Source of the DNA: Stenotrophomonas aracearum
GTDB lineage: Bacteria > Pseudomonadota > Gammaproteobacteria > Xanthomonadales > Xanthomonadaceae
Direction of reading: 5' to 3'
Assembly (NCBI RefSeq): GCF_031834615.1
Contig: NZ_CP115543.1
Span: forward strand, 3,979,001 to 4,043,000
DNA length: 64,000 bases
A model generated the notes under the pieces. That model searched no databases, was not told the origin of the DNA, and worked only from the letters and a program-made list of their open reading frames with translations. Position 1 is the first letter of the stretch; every line of letters begins with the position of its first letter. The position numbers were made by a program, and so were the translations under genes. Shown here in pieces: positions 1 through 9,310 of the stretch.

Positions 1-31
1 CTGGGCGGCGTCTATTGAGATGCTGAATTAG

Positions 32-1966
32 ATGAAAGAAGACATGCACTTCAGCTTGAGCCTGACCCACCCAAGTGTGTCGCCGACTGCGCCAAACTTC
101 AAAGTTCCTGGCTTCCCACCTCCCCCGCACCATCCGGTCTCTGTAGCAGCAAATGGAACAGTTCTAAGCGTTTTTTCTGATTCATGCTGGGACCTGACTC
201 CAATGGCCAGAAAGATCACTCGCATCTACTTCCGAGATGGGGCCGATGATAGATGGCGCATCATGGACCCAGCCAACGGAGCGATCTTTAGAACCGTTGC
301 CTCGTACTGGCTGTGGGGCCGTATTGGAGTCGCGACAGCGACAGAGCTGAGCACGCGCGTGCAACTTATGAAGCCGATCTTCGCTCTTTGCGCAAGCAAT
401 GGCGTTACGGCAGACAGACTGCACCGGCATCCGCGAGTCGTGTCAAAGATTGCAAAGCTGATCAAGCCATCTGGAGCGAAGCACACTCTTCGTATTCTTC
501 ATGACCTCTATGAGGCTCGCGACGATCTTGGATTCTTCATCCTGCATCGTGATCAGATCGTCGCACTTGCCGCTAGGCTTCCGGATCATCAAAGGATCCA
601 GACACCGTACATCCCGCCCCGCATCTGGACGTTCGTAATGCAGCGCTCTCTGCTTTTCATCGATGAGTTCCTCGCAGTAGCGGAAGAATACTCAACGACG
701 TTCACGCAGCTGGTTGATGAGAAGCTCCAAGAAACCGGTACGCCCGCGCAGCCAACGCGCGCGTTGACAGCCTTAGCATCGAAATGGCTACTCAACACCC
801 ATAGCTTTACAGACGTCATGTCGAGCATTGCCACACTGGTCAATTTGTCCGCGTCAATTCAGATCATCTCCTATTCACTAATGCGAATTGAAGAGGCGTC
901 AAGCCTGCCCCTCAATTGTCTAGTGATTGAGAGAGATGCTCTGGGAGACACAATCTATCTGCTTCGCGGCAAAACTACGAAGACAGTCAAGGACTACAGC
1001 GCTAGATGGATAGTGTCCTCTGACTGTGAGCGGGCAGTACGCGCGGCCAAGATTGTCGCCAAGCTTAGGCTTGACAGCAGACGGAAGCGGCTGGGCGAGG
1101 AATCAATCATCCCGGACGACGCCCCCCTCTTTCCTAGGTCCTATGAACCTTGGCAGGGTCGCAAGTCAGCACCGGAATCCCATTACTGGGATCTTAACGT
1201 TACCAAAGATCCCCAAGAGCTCCCAAGGGAGCTAGCGAGGCATCCTAAGCTCATACCATCGTCATCGTTGGAGATTACCGAGACGGACATGGTCGTGAGC
1301 CGACACCTGAACCCTATGGCGCTGGCTACAAAGATTGAGGCTGGACTCACTTGGCGGCTTGGGTGGCATCAGTTACGGAGAACTGGTGCGGTTAACATGC
1401 TCTCGTCAGGCATAGTTAGTGACCTGAGCCTTCAGTATCAGCTTAAGCACACCGGCCTCACCATGTCCCGCTACTACGGACGAGGCCACTTACTCTTGGG
1501 CGCAAGAATGAACGATGGCGCCAGGGGCGAGTATGTTCGCAACATGTATCAGATCCTCGCACATGAGTTTTCCAACCTGCGAAGCGACCAGTTCGTCAGT
1601 CCTTATGGCGAACGACACAAGGATCGATTGATTAATATCGTGTCCGCGACCGATCATAAGACTTTGGTCGCCGCTGGAAAGTCAGGGAAGATACAGTACC
1701 GACAGCATCTCCTCGGTGGTTGCGCGACTCCCAAGCCATGCAGCTTTGGAGGCTTTGAGAACGTTGTCGCGTGCAGCCTCCCCAAGCCTTGCGAGTACCT
1801 TCTGTACGATAGGACGCGGGTCGACAAGTTTCGCCATCTCTTGGATGACACACTGAGGAGACTTGCAAGTGCAGCTCCGGACAGTCCGCTTCATGTGGCT
1901 CTGACGGGCCAAGTGAAGGCGCTTAAGAGTGCAATCAACTACTGCGATTCAAGCAATGAAAATTAA
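32..1966 (+). CDS. Large tyrosine recombinase (island integrase)
   Basis: This is a 644-residue site-specific recombinase, probably the enzyme that moves the island. The C-terminal half shows the tyrosine-recombinase signature: an Arg in MRIEEASSL near residue 285, HQLRRTG near 446 and SRYYGRG with the likely nucleophile Tyr near 481. After the catalytic domain there is a cysteine-bearing tail (GCATPKPC, then ACSLPKPC) that could bind zinc. The protein is much longer than phage integrases, and its size and tail resemble recombinases of Tn554-like or gamma-mobile-trio elements; which of these is not resolved. A small coiled-coil gene follows and overlaps it. The other end of the island lies in comM at about 19.3 kb. 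The start lies only 31 bases into the window, so an upstream partner gene may be missing. Confidence 0.85.
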   Translation: MKEDMHFSLSLTHPSVSPTAPNFKVPGFPPPPHHPVSVAANGTVLSVFSDSCWDLTPMARKITRIYFRDGADDRWRIMDPANGAIFRTVASYWLWGRIGVATATELSTRVQLMKPIFALCASNGVTADRLHRHPRVVSKIAKLIKPSGAKHTLRILHDLYEARDDLGFFILHRDQIVALAARLPDHQRIQTPYIPPRIWTFVMQRSLLFIDEFLAVAEEYSTTFTQLVDEKLQETGTPAQPTRALTALASKWLLNTHSFTDVMSSIATLVNLSASIQIISYSLMRIEEASSLPLNCLVIERDALGDTIYLLRGKTTKTVKDYSARWIVSSDCERAVRAAKIVAKLRLDSRRKRLGEESIIPDDAPLFPRSYEPWQGRKSAPESHYWDLNVTKDPQELPRELARHPKLIPSSSLEITETDMVVSRHLNPMALATKIEAGLTWRLGWHQLRRTGAVNMLSSGIVSDLSLQYQLKHTGLTMSRYYGRGHLLLGARMNDGARGEYVRNMYQILAHEFSNLRSDQFVSPYGERHKDRLINIVSATDHKTLVAAGKSGKIQYRQHLLGGCATPKPCSFGGFENVVACSLPKPCEYLLYDRTRVDKFRHLLDDTLRRLASAAPDSPLHVALTGQVKALKSAINYCDSSNEN

Positions 1967-2390
1967 TAAGGCAGAAATTGCATTCATCGAGGCGTTTGAA
2001 CGCCTTAAGGCAGGAAGATCCCTCATCTGCTCCATTGGCACGCCGGTTTCCCAGGCCAGTGTTGCCCGAGAGGCAGGTGTCACTCCGTCGGCACTGCGGA
2101 AATCTCGCTTCCCGCAGGTGGTTGCCATGATCCAACAGTGGATCGATGCTCATGAACTGCCAGATAGGCCGACCACTGGCTCCAGGATACTCCAGCGGCA
2201 AAAGGCACGAAGCCTGCGTCAGCGGATAGACGACCTCACCCAACAGCGCGACGAAATGGCGAGGCTACTAGTGGCAGCTGACGCGCAGATAGTCCAGCTC
2301 ACCCTGGAGTGCGGCAGACTTCGGGCTCTTGCGCCCGAGAACAATGTGACCTTTTTTCCCCAGAAGAAACCGACAGCCAAAGAAGGTTGA
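1956..2390 (+). CDS. Small recombinase-associated HTH/coiled-coil protein
   Basis: This is a 144-residue basic protein overlapping the recombinase gene by 11 bases, which suggests translational coupling. The N-terminal half has a helix-turn-helix-like stretch (SQASVAREAGVTPSALRKS, about residues 30-48). The C-terminal half, about residues 80-130, is a charged heptad-like helix typical of coiled coils. This layout matches the TnpC/DUF6262 or GmtX-like accessory proteins encoded beside large tyrosine recombinases, which help target or regulate integration. The match is by architecture, not by confirmed homology. A GTG at 1929 with an AAGG nine bases upstream is an equally possible start and would add nine residues. 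Confidence 0.65.
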   Translation: MKINKAEIAFIEAFERLKAGRSLICSIGTPVSQASVAREAGVTPSALRKSRFPQVVAMIQQWIDAHELPDRPTTGSRILQRQKARSLRQRIDDLTQQRDEMARLLVAADAQIVQLTLECGRLRALAPENNVTFFPQKKPTAKEG

Positions 2391-2416
2391 GCGGACGTTG
2401 CAGGCCTGCCTCGCAG

Positions 2417-2641
2417 CTATAACTTTGCAGCTTCTAGTAACGTGGAAGCCGACAGCCCCAAGGCGTCGGCGAGCCGGATGAGCGTTGTGAGACGACAATC
2501 CTTCTTGCCCTGTTCGATATGCCCTAGCTGGGTCCGGTGCATTCCCAACTGCTCCGCAAAGTCCTCCTGAGACACTCCCAACGCCATCCGTCTCGCCTTA
2601 ACGGCGGCGCCAAGGGCTAGCTGGGGCTTGAGAGTGCTCAC
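2417..2641 (-). CDS. XRE-family HTH regulator
   Basis: This 74-residue protein is almost entirely one HTH_3 (Cro/CI, XRE) DNA-binding domain: VKARRMALGVSQEDFAEQLG followed by MHRTQLGHIEQGKKDC and LIRLADALGLSASTLLE. It has no effector or protease domain, so it is probably a simple dimeric repressor. It is transcribed divergently from the 2761-3081 gene, and the 120-base gap between them contains two AGTACT palindromes that could be its operators. It may control the island's own genes or excision; nothing in the sequence identifies the target. Confidence 0.8.
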   Translation of the reverse strand: MSTLKPQLALGAAVKARRMALGVSQEDFAEQLGMHRTQLGHIEQGKKDCRLTTLIRLADALGLSASTLLEAAKL

Positions 2642-2660
2642 TCCCTAAGCTTTCGTTTTG

Positions 2661-2684
2661 TAGTACTTTTGGTCTACAGTACTT
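2661..2684. promoter_or_regulatory. Paired AGTACT elements in divergent promoter region
   Basis: Two copies of AGTACTT, at 2662-2668 and 2678-2684, lie 16 bases apart in the gap between the XRE gene and the divergent 106-residue gene. Each AGTACT core is itself a palindrome. Such spacing, about one and a half helical turns, fits a dimeric regulator bound at two sites. Assignment to the adjacent XRE protein is an inference from position. Confidence 0.4.
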
Positions 2685-2760
2685 ACGGTAGCATCGCGAC
2701 CGGTACTGGCCGGGCATCGGGCGACCAGGACTACTTAAGGACCATGGCAGGAATGCGAGC

Positions 2761-3081
2761 ATGAGCTTCTTCTTAGTAGATGCTGAGTCAGAGTTCACCC
2801 TCGAGCTTTCGCTGAGCCCGGAGTCCGAAGTGGACCTCCGTCGACAGATTGCGAAGCTCCAGCAGTGTGCCGACGCAGGTAATCTATCCAGACGACTTGC
2901 CACCGAACTCTCTCGACTAGTTCCTGAGATGCTCGATTGGGACATCAAGCGACCGACGAAAGCCCAGATCGCTTACGCCCGCTCCATTTGCTACCAGCAG
3001 AAGATCGAGCTTCCAGAACGAGCCATGGAGTCTCGGCACGCGATGCACCTTTTTATCGCTTCGCGCGGCCAATGGCCTTGA
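2761..3081 (+). CDS. Hypothetical protein with DUF3072-like tail
   Basis: This is a 106-residue acidic protein of unknown function. An AGGA eight bases before the ATG supports the start. The C-terminal third (PTKAQIAYARSICYQQ, then ELPERAM and AMHLFIASRG) resembles a short helical module ending several accessory DNA-metabolism proteins, of the form PT-x-Q-hydrophobic-x-x-A followed by LP. I see no catalytic motif and no membrane segment. It is divergent from the XRE regulator and may be its target. Confidence 0.6.
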   Translation: MSFFLVDAESEFTLELSLSPESEVDLRRQIAKLQQCADAGNLSRRLATELSRLVPEMLDWDIKRPTKAQIAYARSICYQQKIELPERAMESRHAMHLFIASRGQWP

Positions 3082-3408
3082 ACCGCCACCGGCTCGGACG
3101 ACCGCTGAACAGGCGGCTGTAGGCTCTACCCGCCGACGGGCATGAGCCTACGCACCACGAAATCACGTTGCACTCCACATAGTCTCCCCAAACCAACAGT
3201 ATGCTGATGGCTGGGTTCGTCGCCCCAGCGAGACGTCCATCTTCAGAGGGCCAACTGCGCTGACATTAATCTGCCGCGGTCAGGACCGCGATCTAGCCTC
3301 GGTGCGCCAGCACCTGGGAGCACCGGTGGTGGACGCCCGCTCAGCGCCGACCAGTGGAACACCTCTATCTCAAGTATCCAGCCCAGCCCCGCGCCTGCGC
3401 TAGCTACA
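3082..3408. other. Intergenic, no gene seen
   Basis: There is no convincing reading frame on either strand between the 106-residue gene and the end of the receiver-type gene. The only structure noted is the hairpin at 3119-3151. Confidence 0.5.
3119..3151. terminator. Hairpin downstream of 2761-3081 gene
   Basis: GTAGGCTC (3119-3126) pairs with GAGCCTAC (3144-3151), enclosing an inner CCCG/CGGG stem. No T tract follows on either strand, so intrinsic termination is uncertain. The GAGCCTAC octamer also occurs in the repeated upstream elements at 17386 and 18172. Confidence 0.35.
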
Positions 3409-5580
3409 TCACTTGTGAGCTGATGCCAGTACGAAAGCTACATGGCCTATCGACTTCTGATTTGCGCTGATCTTCTTCTCAAGCAACTCAATGAGCTCCG
3501 CTTCGTTCTGGCCGGAAGGTGCGACTACTCGGACCGCTGTGGCCAGATTACCGCTGATCGCCAAGACACCCTTGAGCGTGATCCCAGTAGACAGCGCGTT
3601 CATGAGGCGCCCCCTGTTCTCCTCTGACATTGGCTCATCGGTTCCATCGGCACGGCTGGGCACGCCCAAGTCCGGGATGAGCTCCACTGCAGAGGAAGCC
3701 TCCTCGACAGAGAACTGAATTTGCCAGCCTTTATCCGGCTTCTGCGTCATATGCCAAGCGCTCGACGAGAGCTCAACGCCCCGATTGAGAAGCACCCACT
3801 GCTTCGTTCGACTGACTTGGAAGATGTGGACCGGCCACCGGAAGAACTTGGGCATGTGAATCTCAGCGACGCGGGTCGCCTGCGAAGCAAACTTCGCCAG
3901 TACACGATAGGCGCTCTCGTAGCGAAGCTGCCCAACAATCAAGTAATCCTCTAAACCTCCCAGGAGCTCAGAGATCGTAGGCGTGAATGGCTGACGCAAG
4001 TTCCAGTGGAAGGCGTGGAAGCTGTCAACGTCTCGGTCGCTGTGGAAGAACTGCGATTCAACCATCTTCTCGCCGTGAATCCCAACGTCTACAGCCGCCA
4101 TATCTCCACGAATGAAGAGGTATGCAGCATCCTTGACCTGATCGAGGGGTACCTGCTGGACATCACATGCCTGAGTGATGTTCAGAATGTAACGACCATT
4201 GGCACGTCGTTCCTGCAGCACAGTGCCAAATCGAACATGCCGCTTCAGCCACTGGAGGCGCTCACTGGTGGCAGCGCGCTGTAGATGATCGGCGTACTCA
4301 TCGAATTGTTCTTCCCGAGCACCTGCCATTACCTCCTTTAATCGCTTAGCGACCTCAGTTCCTCCAGCTCGCGGCGACAATCCGACGTCTGAATCAGCGA
4401 GCTTACCGGCGGCGCCCTCGATCACTTCAGCAACTTCAGCGACCGCAGTCGGCTCGACCTTCTCACGCTCAGGCACAGCTGGAATTTCCCCTAGCACTTT
4501 CCACCAGGCCGGTCGATGCCAGATTACGTCGGACATCAAACTCCTGATACCCAACTGCGCATCCCGAAGCTCAACACCTCTGGTAAGGATGGGCATGATC
4601 TTGTCACGCTCCTGATCCATGACTCGCTGAAGCGCCTTGACGCTTTCAAGAACAGCCCCGCGCTCCTCTGCCTCTGCCATGACGCGACGGCTAAGCAGAT
4701 CGGACAAGTACTCTTCAATCTCCATTGAGTCATCCTTGGCAGTCGCTTCCAATACCGCAAAGGCACTGCCATCGAGATCAAGCAGCCTGAGCTCCATCGC
4801 CCTTGCCGCATCCTCAAGACTGACCTTCCAAGCCTTGACGAAGTTCTCCATAGGAATGATGAGGCGGCGCTGGCTCGCAAGCTGGGTCAAGGCCTGCGCC
4901 CAGCGCTCTTTGATCACCACCACTCCACCGCCAGGCGCGGGCGATGGCTTCTCCAGAATTCGGAAACGAGCGCTGGAGACTGCAATTTCCTTCTTGATGG
5001 TCTGCATGTTGGCAATCACACCGCCGCCGTTCGACGTCATGAGCACTACGAGAAGAGGCTTCTCCTCCACTTCATGCAGCTTCAACAATTTCTTGATGTA
5101 TGGCGCGGTCTCATCCGGGCTTTCGCCGACCAAGTAGTAGTCGATCACGAGAAGATCGAAGATGTCGCCCGGCGCCTCTACCGTATCGCTCGGCGCCGTA
5201 CGAACAACAGGCTCACTGCCTGTCCAATCTTTCACCCACTCGATGACCTTGCGCACCGAGGCGCCTGCGGCAATGATCTTCTCTCTGGCGGTCTCATATG
5301 GAACCCGAATGGATTCCGGCGCCTCCGCCAGCACCTCCGGGATGTGGAGGCTATCGAACAGCTCATTCTCGTTGCCAGTCTTCCCTCCGTGAGCGGCTGC
5401 AACAGCCACCAGCGCTTCGTTGTCGTCATCGGTGGTATCACGCAAGATATCGGATACCAGATGCGCAGGCGGCGAGGCCTGGTCGACATCAGTGAGCGCA
5501 GGCCTATCGCGAAGGTCGTCATCGACAAAGAGGACCTTCCGAATGCCGGCGTCCTGGATCAAGTCCTTGATTTCCATCAT
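3409..5580 (-). CDS. Receiver-domain protein paired with dual-ATPase kinase-like gene
   Basis: This 723-residue protein starts with an atypical response-regulator receiver domain. The acidic cluster is at residues 20-22 (KVLFVDDDL), the likely phosphoacceptor is Asp147 in LLVIDYYL, the Thr/Ser position is MTSNG near 182, and the conserved Lys is 211 in RILEKPSP. About 75 extra residues separate the first and third strands compared with a canonical receiver. The remaining 500 residues match no output domain I recognise; no DNA-binding domain is evident. Its ATG overlaps the stop of the kinase-like gene (ATGA), so the two are translated as a pair. It is the last gene of the six-gene operon. It is probably the phosphorylation partner or effector of the ATPase; its job is unknown. 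Confidence 0.75.
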   Translation of the reverse strand: MMEIKDLIQDAGIRKVLFVDDDLRDRPALTDVDQASPPAHLVSDILRDTTDDDNEALVAVAAAHGGKTGNENELFDSLHIPEVLAEAPESIRVPYETAREKIIAAGASVRKVIEWVKDWTGSEPVVRTAPSDTVEAPGDIFDLLVIDYYLVGESPDETAPYIKKLLKLHEVEEKPLLVVLMTSNGGGVIANMQTIKKEIAVSSARFRILEKPSPAPGGGVVVIKERWAQALTQLASQRRLIIPMENFVKAWKVSLEDAARAMELRLLDLDGSAFAVLEATAKDDSMEIEEYLSDLLSRRVMAEAEERGAVLESVKALQRVMDQERDKIMPILTRGVELRDAQLGIRSLMSDVIWHRPAWWKVLGEIPAVPEREKVEPTAVAEVAEVIEGAAGKLADSDVGLSPRAGGTEVAKRLKEVMAGAREEQFDEYADHLQRAATSERLQWLKRHVRFGTVLQERRANGRYILNITQACDVQQVPLDQVKDAAYLFIRGDMAAVDVGIHGEKMVESQFFHSDRDVDSFHAFHWNLRQPFTPTISELLGGLEDYLIVGQLRYESAYRVLAKFASQATRVAEIHMPKFFRWPVHIFQVSRTKQWVLLNRGVELSSSAWHMTQKPDKGWQIQFSVEEASSAVELIPDLGVPSRADGTDEPMSEENRGRLMNALSTGITLKGVLAISGNLATAVRVVAPSGQNEAELIELLEKKISANQKSIGHVAFVLASAHK

Positions 5581-8066
5581 TGCTTCCTTGGTAGCTCGAG
5601 AACAAAAGTGTTTAGACCACCGCAGTCGCCGACGGAGGCATCAAGATACAGACGCCCTTGGTGGTACTCGGCGACTTCTCTGGCCAGATACAGGCCGTAG
5701 CCCTTACCCTTGGCGCGCAAGCTGAATCCGGGATGGAAAACACGCTCCCGATCGGAAAGCTTGACCCCGGGGCCATTGTCCGTAACCGACACGGTGTTTG
5801 AGCCTGGATCAATATCAATCGTGATTTTCGCCGACACGGTCTTGTCATCACGCTCGGCCAACCAGTAGACCGAATTACTGATGAGGTTCTCCAGAGCAAG
5901 ACTGAGGAACCCTGGAACCATGTTCACAAGGAATGCCTCGGAGTTTTCCGGCTTTTCGATCACAAGACTGATCTCATGCCTGGCAAAGCGCGTCTCGTAA
6001 CCAGAGGCGATCGTTCTCACTAGGCGCTCTACGTCGATGTCCTTTTTTACATGGCGAGCACCAGGCATGAGAGGGTCCATCTGCCGCAGGCGAACATTGA
6101 TGGCTTTGATCTCCTGCTCAAGCTTGTCGAGTAGTTCCTGCGTATCTTTGTCAGCTCGACCGGAGATCTTCCTGATGAGCTCTCTCGTTTGGGCCGTGGT
6201 CCGGGTCAGCTCATGCATTACGCCGTGCATCACATTGCCAACGCCCGCAAGCTCAAGAATTTCTTCTCGGCCTTCTCCAGCCTTCTCCACAGCGCTCTCA
6301 AACTTTGTGACCTGGGCGGAAATGAAGTGAAGATGCGAGTCGAGGGAGCTAATGGCCCGCTTGAGTGGCTCGGGAGCTGAAGTGCGAAGCGAAGCAATAT
6401 CCTGCTTGGCCAGTGTCAGTCGGTCTGCGAGAGTCGAAGTTCCATCGCTGACCAGACGCTCAAGATCTTGCTGCCGGGTCTTCTGATCCTCCATCTGTAC
6501 CAGAGCGCGAAGGGGGTTGATGGCGACGCGAATGAGCAGTTCTTTGAGCGCCTCCACCTCCGGCGTCGAGATCAGGCCCTCTCGATTTGTTAGATCCCGA
6601 AGATTTGGGTTTCCACGATGCGTAATCTCCAGGGCGCCCATGACCTGAATTCGATTGACCACGTAGCCACTGCCACGGAGGGCTTTCGCATCCAAACCAA
6701 GCCAGTCACCGTCCTTGTCGGAACCAGTAAAGCCGACACGGAAGCCGTCTCGGTAGATGGCAATGCCACCCGACCACATATCTAGCTCTCTACGCACCAA
6801 GTCCCAATCCTGCTTGACCTTCTCGCGAAGCTGACGGCGATTGAAACGAAGAATGTGGAGCTTGAATGGGCCGATGGCCTTCAAGGTATGGAGATCGATA
6901 GGCGTCGCTTGATCGTTGACCGCCACTGCGTGCTTCTTTGCCTTTTTCCTGGCGCCGTCGGTATCGGTCAGTATGCGAAGGACCGCGCTAGCTGAGCGCG
7001 GCTGCTCTTCAGCGCTATCCACATCCTCGCCAGTGGTCAGCTTCATCCACAGCAGTGGATCAGTCAGTGACAAGACACCCTTGGGGTCAAAGCGAAGCTC
7101 AAGGACTTGGTCGGCATGACCCCGCATCGAGTCATGAAGCGGGGGAGTCGGAATTGGCCTTGAACCGTTCACCGAGACCCGAATCTTGAATTTTCTGACA
7201 GCCGAGAAGGGACTGCGGAGGCGTCTGATGAATGACTTCAGGCCACCGAGCTGCTCATTACTCTCAGTCCAGTCGCTCTTCAGTGGGAATACGCGTACCT
7301 GTGTACCGCTGGCACTCTCGCCAGGGATCTTCAAACGGCTGGTTGCGATAGGAATGTCACTAACTTGCAGATCAGCATTGTCGAACTGGCGCCAGTCAAA
7401 CTCCACCGCCGTAGCTCGCGACGAGCCCTCGATCCAGGTAGTGACCTTCGCTCGGTCGCCGAGCCTCATCATGGCCAAGCGACCAATGCCCTTGTTACCC
7501 AGGCGCTCAGTGCCATCCGGGCTGCTCGGATTTAGGACTTTGTTGTCTGTGCCTACAGTGAGGAAGACCGGCACGATCGTACTGGAGGCCATTCCATGAC
7601 CAGCGTCAGACACTTGGAGATAATTCAACCTCTCCAAGATGTCCACAATCGCGTCATCGCTGCGGGCGCGACCAATTTCTTCAATGCAACCATCAAAGTG
7701 ATCGACTGCAACCTTCTTGAGGTCTCGCTCCTCGATTGCATTGTTCAGCTCCACGATCACGCCTTTCCTGACGTTCGCAAGCGTCTCACTGCTATCCCTA
7801 ACCATCTCGATCAGGCTTGCCACCTCTGCAGGAGGGATCGGGCAAACGATAGTTACGTCAGCATTGGGAGAGCCTGCGTCGAAAGCGTTCTTGATCAACT
7901 CATTGATCGCGATCTCATCGGACGTGATGAGCTCCCGGCCAAGATGGAGAATGGTACGCGCGGCAACCCGGAATGACTTTGGTCCAGTAGGCTTTTTGAC
8001 CCGCTTCGGAGCCACCTTCAGCTTCTGCCGCCGAACTGACACTACTTTCTTTTTGCGGGTTGCCAT
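5577..8066 (-). CDS. Dual GHKL ATPase / histidine kinase-like sensor
   Basis: This 829-residue cytoplasmic protein carries two GHKL-type ATP-binding regions. The N-terminal one is Hsp90/MORC-like: EIAINELIKNAFDAG (residues 51-65, key Asn60), a VSDAGHGM motif and GNKGIGRLAMMRLGD. The C-terminal one is histidine-kinase-like: LENLISNSVYWL, VTDNGPGV and GKGYGLYLAREVAEYH, the last near residues 787-802. Between them a helical stretch contains MHGVMHELTRTT, a plausible H-box with His near 615. There are no membrane segments or PAS/GAF domains, so the input is likely intracellular. It sits 75 bases after the cysteine desulfurase gene and overlaps the receiver gene. It may sense infection and relay it by phosphotransfer; alternatively the N-terminal ATPase is a conformational clamp. 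Confidence 0.8.
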   Translation of the reverse strand: MATRKKKVVSVRRQKLKVAPKRVKKPTGPKSFRVAARTILHLGRELITSDEIAINELIKNAFDAGSPNADVTIVCPIPPAEVASLIEMVRDSSETLANVRKGVIVELNNAIEERDLKKVAVDHFDGCIEEIGRARSDDAIVDILERLNYLQVSDAGHGMASSTIVPVFLTVGTDNKVLNPSSPDGTERLGNKGIGRLAMMRLGDRAKVTTWIEGSSRATAVEFDWRQFDNADLQVSDIPIATSRLKIPGESASGTQVRVFPLKSDWTESNEQLGGLKSFIRRLRSPFSAVRKFKIRVSVNGSRPIPTPPLHDSMRGHADQVLELRFDPKGVLSLTDPLLWMKLTTGEDVDSAEEQPRSASAVLRILTDTDGARKKAKKHAVAVNDQATPIDLHTLKAIGPFKLHILRFNRRQLREKVKQDWDLVRRELDMWSGGIAIYRDGFRVGFTGSDKDGDWLGLDAKALRGSGYVVNRIQVMGALEITHRGNPNLRDLTNREGLISTPEVEALKELLIRVAINPLRALVQMEDQKTRQQDLERLVSDGTSTLADRLTLAKQDIASLRTSAPEPLKRAISSLDSHLHFISAQVTKFESAVEKAGEGREEILELAGVGNVMHGVMHELTRTTAQTRELIRKISGRADKDTQELLDKLEQEIKAINVRLRQMDPLMPGARHVKKDIDVERLVRTIASGYETRFARHEISLVIEKPENSEAFLVNMVPGFLSLALENLISNSVYWLAERDDKTVSAKITIDIDPGSNTVSVTDNGPGVKLSDRERVFHPGFSLRAKGKGYGLYLAREVAEYHQGRLYLDASVGDCGGLNTFVLELPRKQ

Positions 8067-8141
8067 CGCTTACACGTCCCTTTGCTAGTTCCGCCAAGAT
8101 TTCCATACCCGCCGAGCTCTCTTCTGTACCAGCGGGCGCGC

Positions 8142-9299
8142 CTAGATCGAATCTAGGACCTCTCGGACGGCATCTGACATGTATTCGGCAGCTTGTGCAA
8201 CTTCTTTAGCGGTCGTCGATCGCCCAAAGCTGATTCGAAGCCCCTCACTAGCCGTCTCTTCATCCAAGCCAAGCGCTCTGAGGACCCTAGACGCCCTCAA
8301 CTCCCCTGCAGAGCAGGCTGCCCCCGATGAGACCGCCAGCAATGGCAGAAGCCTTGCCAGCAAGTCCGGCGCTCCTGCCCCAGGAAAGCGGACGCTAAGG
8401 TGCCCGGGCAGACGATCCGACGGGTGGCCGATGACAACTGGCGATATGCCATGGCTCGCGAGGGCGCCGATGAACTGCGAGGCCATCGCCTGAAGATGAG
8501 CGCGCGCTTGTCCCATACGATCTCGAGCAAGCCGAGCCGCAACACCCAGCCCGACAGCCAAGTAAGTGGGAACGGTGCCGGAGCGCACCCCGCCCTGCTG
8601 CCCGCCTCCGTGAAGAAGCGGGGACAGCTCGGTTTTGAGCGTAGGGTCGAGCCAGAGCGCACCAATACCCGCAGGACCGTACAGCTTGTGACCGGAGATG
8701 CTCAGAGTGCTGATCCGCATGTCCTGGACAGAAATTGGAACATGGGCCGCCGTCTGGGATGCATCCACGTGAAACAGATGACCTTCGCCCGAAATAGCGG
8801 CACCAATCTCAGACAGCACCTGGATGGTGCCGATTTCATTGTTGCCATGCGCCAGTGCCACCAGTGCGCGTCCCCTGCCGGTCGTCAGTGCACTCTTCAC
8901 AGCCGCAGGAGAGATGCTTCCCTGTGCATCATGCTGCAGCCGACCAACGCGGCACTGGCCAGTCTCGGCCAGGTGATGGGCCACCTCAACGATGGAGCTA
9001 TGATCCAAGGAACTGAAATACAGACCTCCGATGCAATTGCCGGCCAGACCTTTCAGGGCCAGATTGTTTGACTCAGTCGCGCCGGAGGTGAAGATCACTC
9101 CGTCCGGGTCAGCGTCGAGAAGGTCTCCAATGTGCTGCCGCGCATCGTCAATGGCTCTGGCGGCGCGATGTCCAGGCAAGTGGTCGGCGTGAGGATTCGC
9201 GTGAGAGCCACCTAGCCATTCCATCATGGCATCTACGACCTCGGGCAACGGGGGCGCAGAGGAGGCAAAGTCGGCATAGATGGGCTCTAAATGCTTCAT
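8142..9299 (-). CDS. Cysteine desulfurase (DndA/IscS-like)
   Basis: This 385-residue PLP enzyme of aminotransferase class V would take sulfur from cysteine and form a persulfide. Visible motifs are the N-terminal YADFASSAP, TSGATESNNLAL, HVDASQTAAH, the PLP-lysine motif SISGHKLYGP and the catalytic cysteine loop SSGAACSAGE. The length is normal for DndA/NifS-type desulfurases. The stop of the PP-loop sulfurtransferase gene lies 11 bases upstream, so the pair is cotranscribed. In Dnd systems a desulfurase activates sulfur for DndC, and that is the inferred role here. It is unlikely to be the housekeeping IscS because no iscU, iscA or hscBA genes are nearby. Confidence 0.9.
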   Translation of the reverse strand: MKHLEPIYADFASSAPPLPEVVDAMMEWLGGSHANPHADHLPGHRAARAIDDARQHIGDLLDADPDGVIFTSGATESNNLALKGLAGNCIGGLYFSSLDHSSIVEVAHHLAETGQCRVGRLQHDAQGSISPAAVKSALTTGRGRALVALAHGNNEIGTIQVLSEIGAAISGEGHLFHVDASQTAAHVPISVQDMRISTLSISGHKLYGPAGIGALWLDPTLKTELSPLLHGGGQQGGVRSGTVPTYLAVGLGVAARLARDRMGQARAHLQAMASQFIGALASHGISPVVIGHPSDRLPGHLSVRFPGAGAPDLLARLLPLLAVSSGAACSAGELRASRVLRALGLDEETASEGLRISFGRSTTAKEVAQAAEYMSDAVREVLDSI

Positions 9300-9310
9300 T
9301 GGCGGACCTT

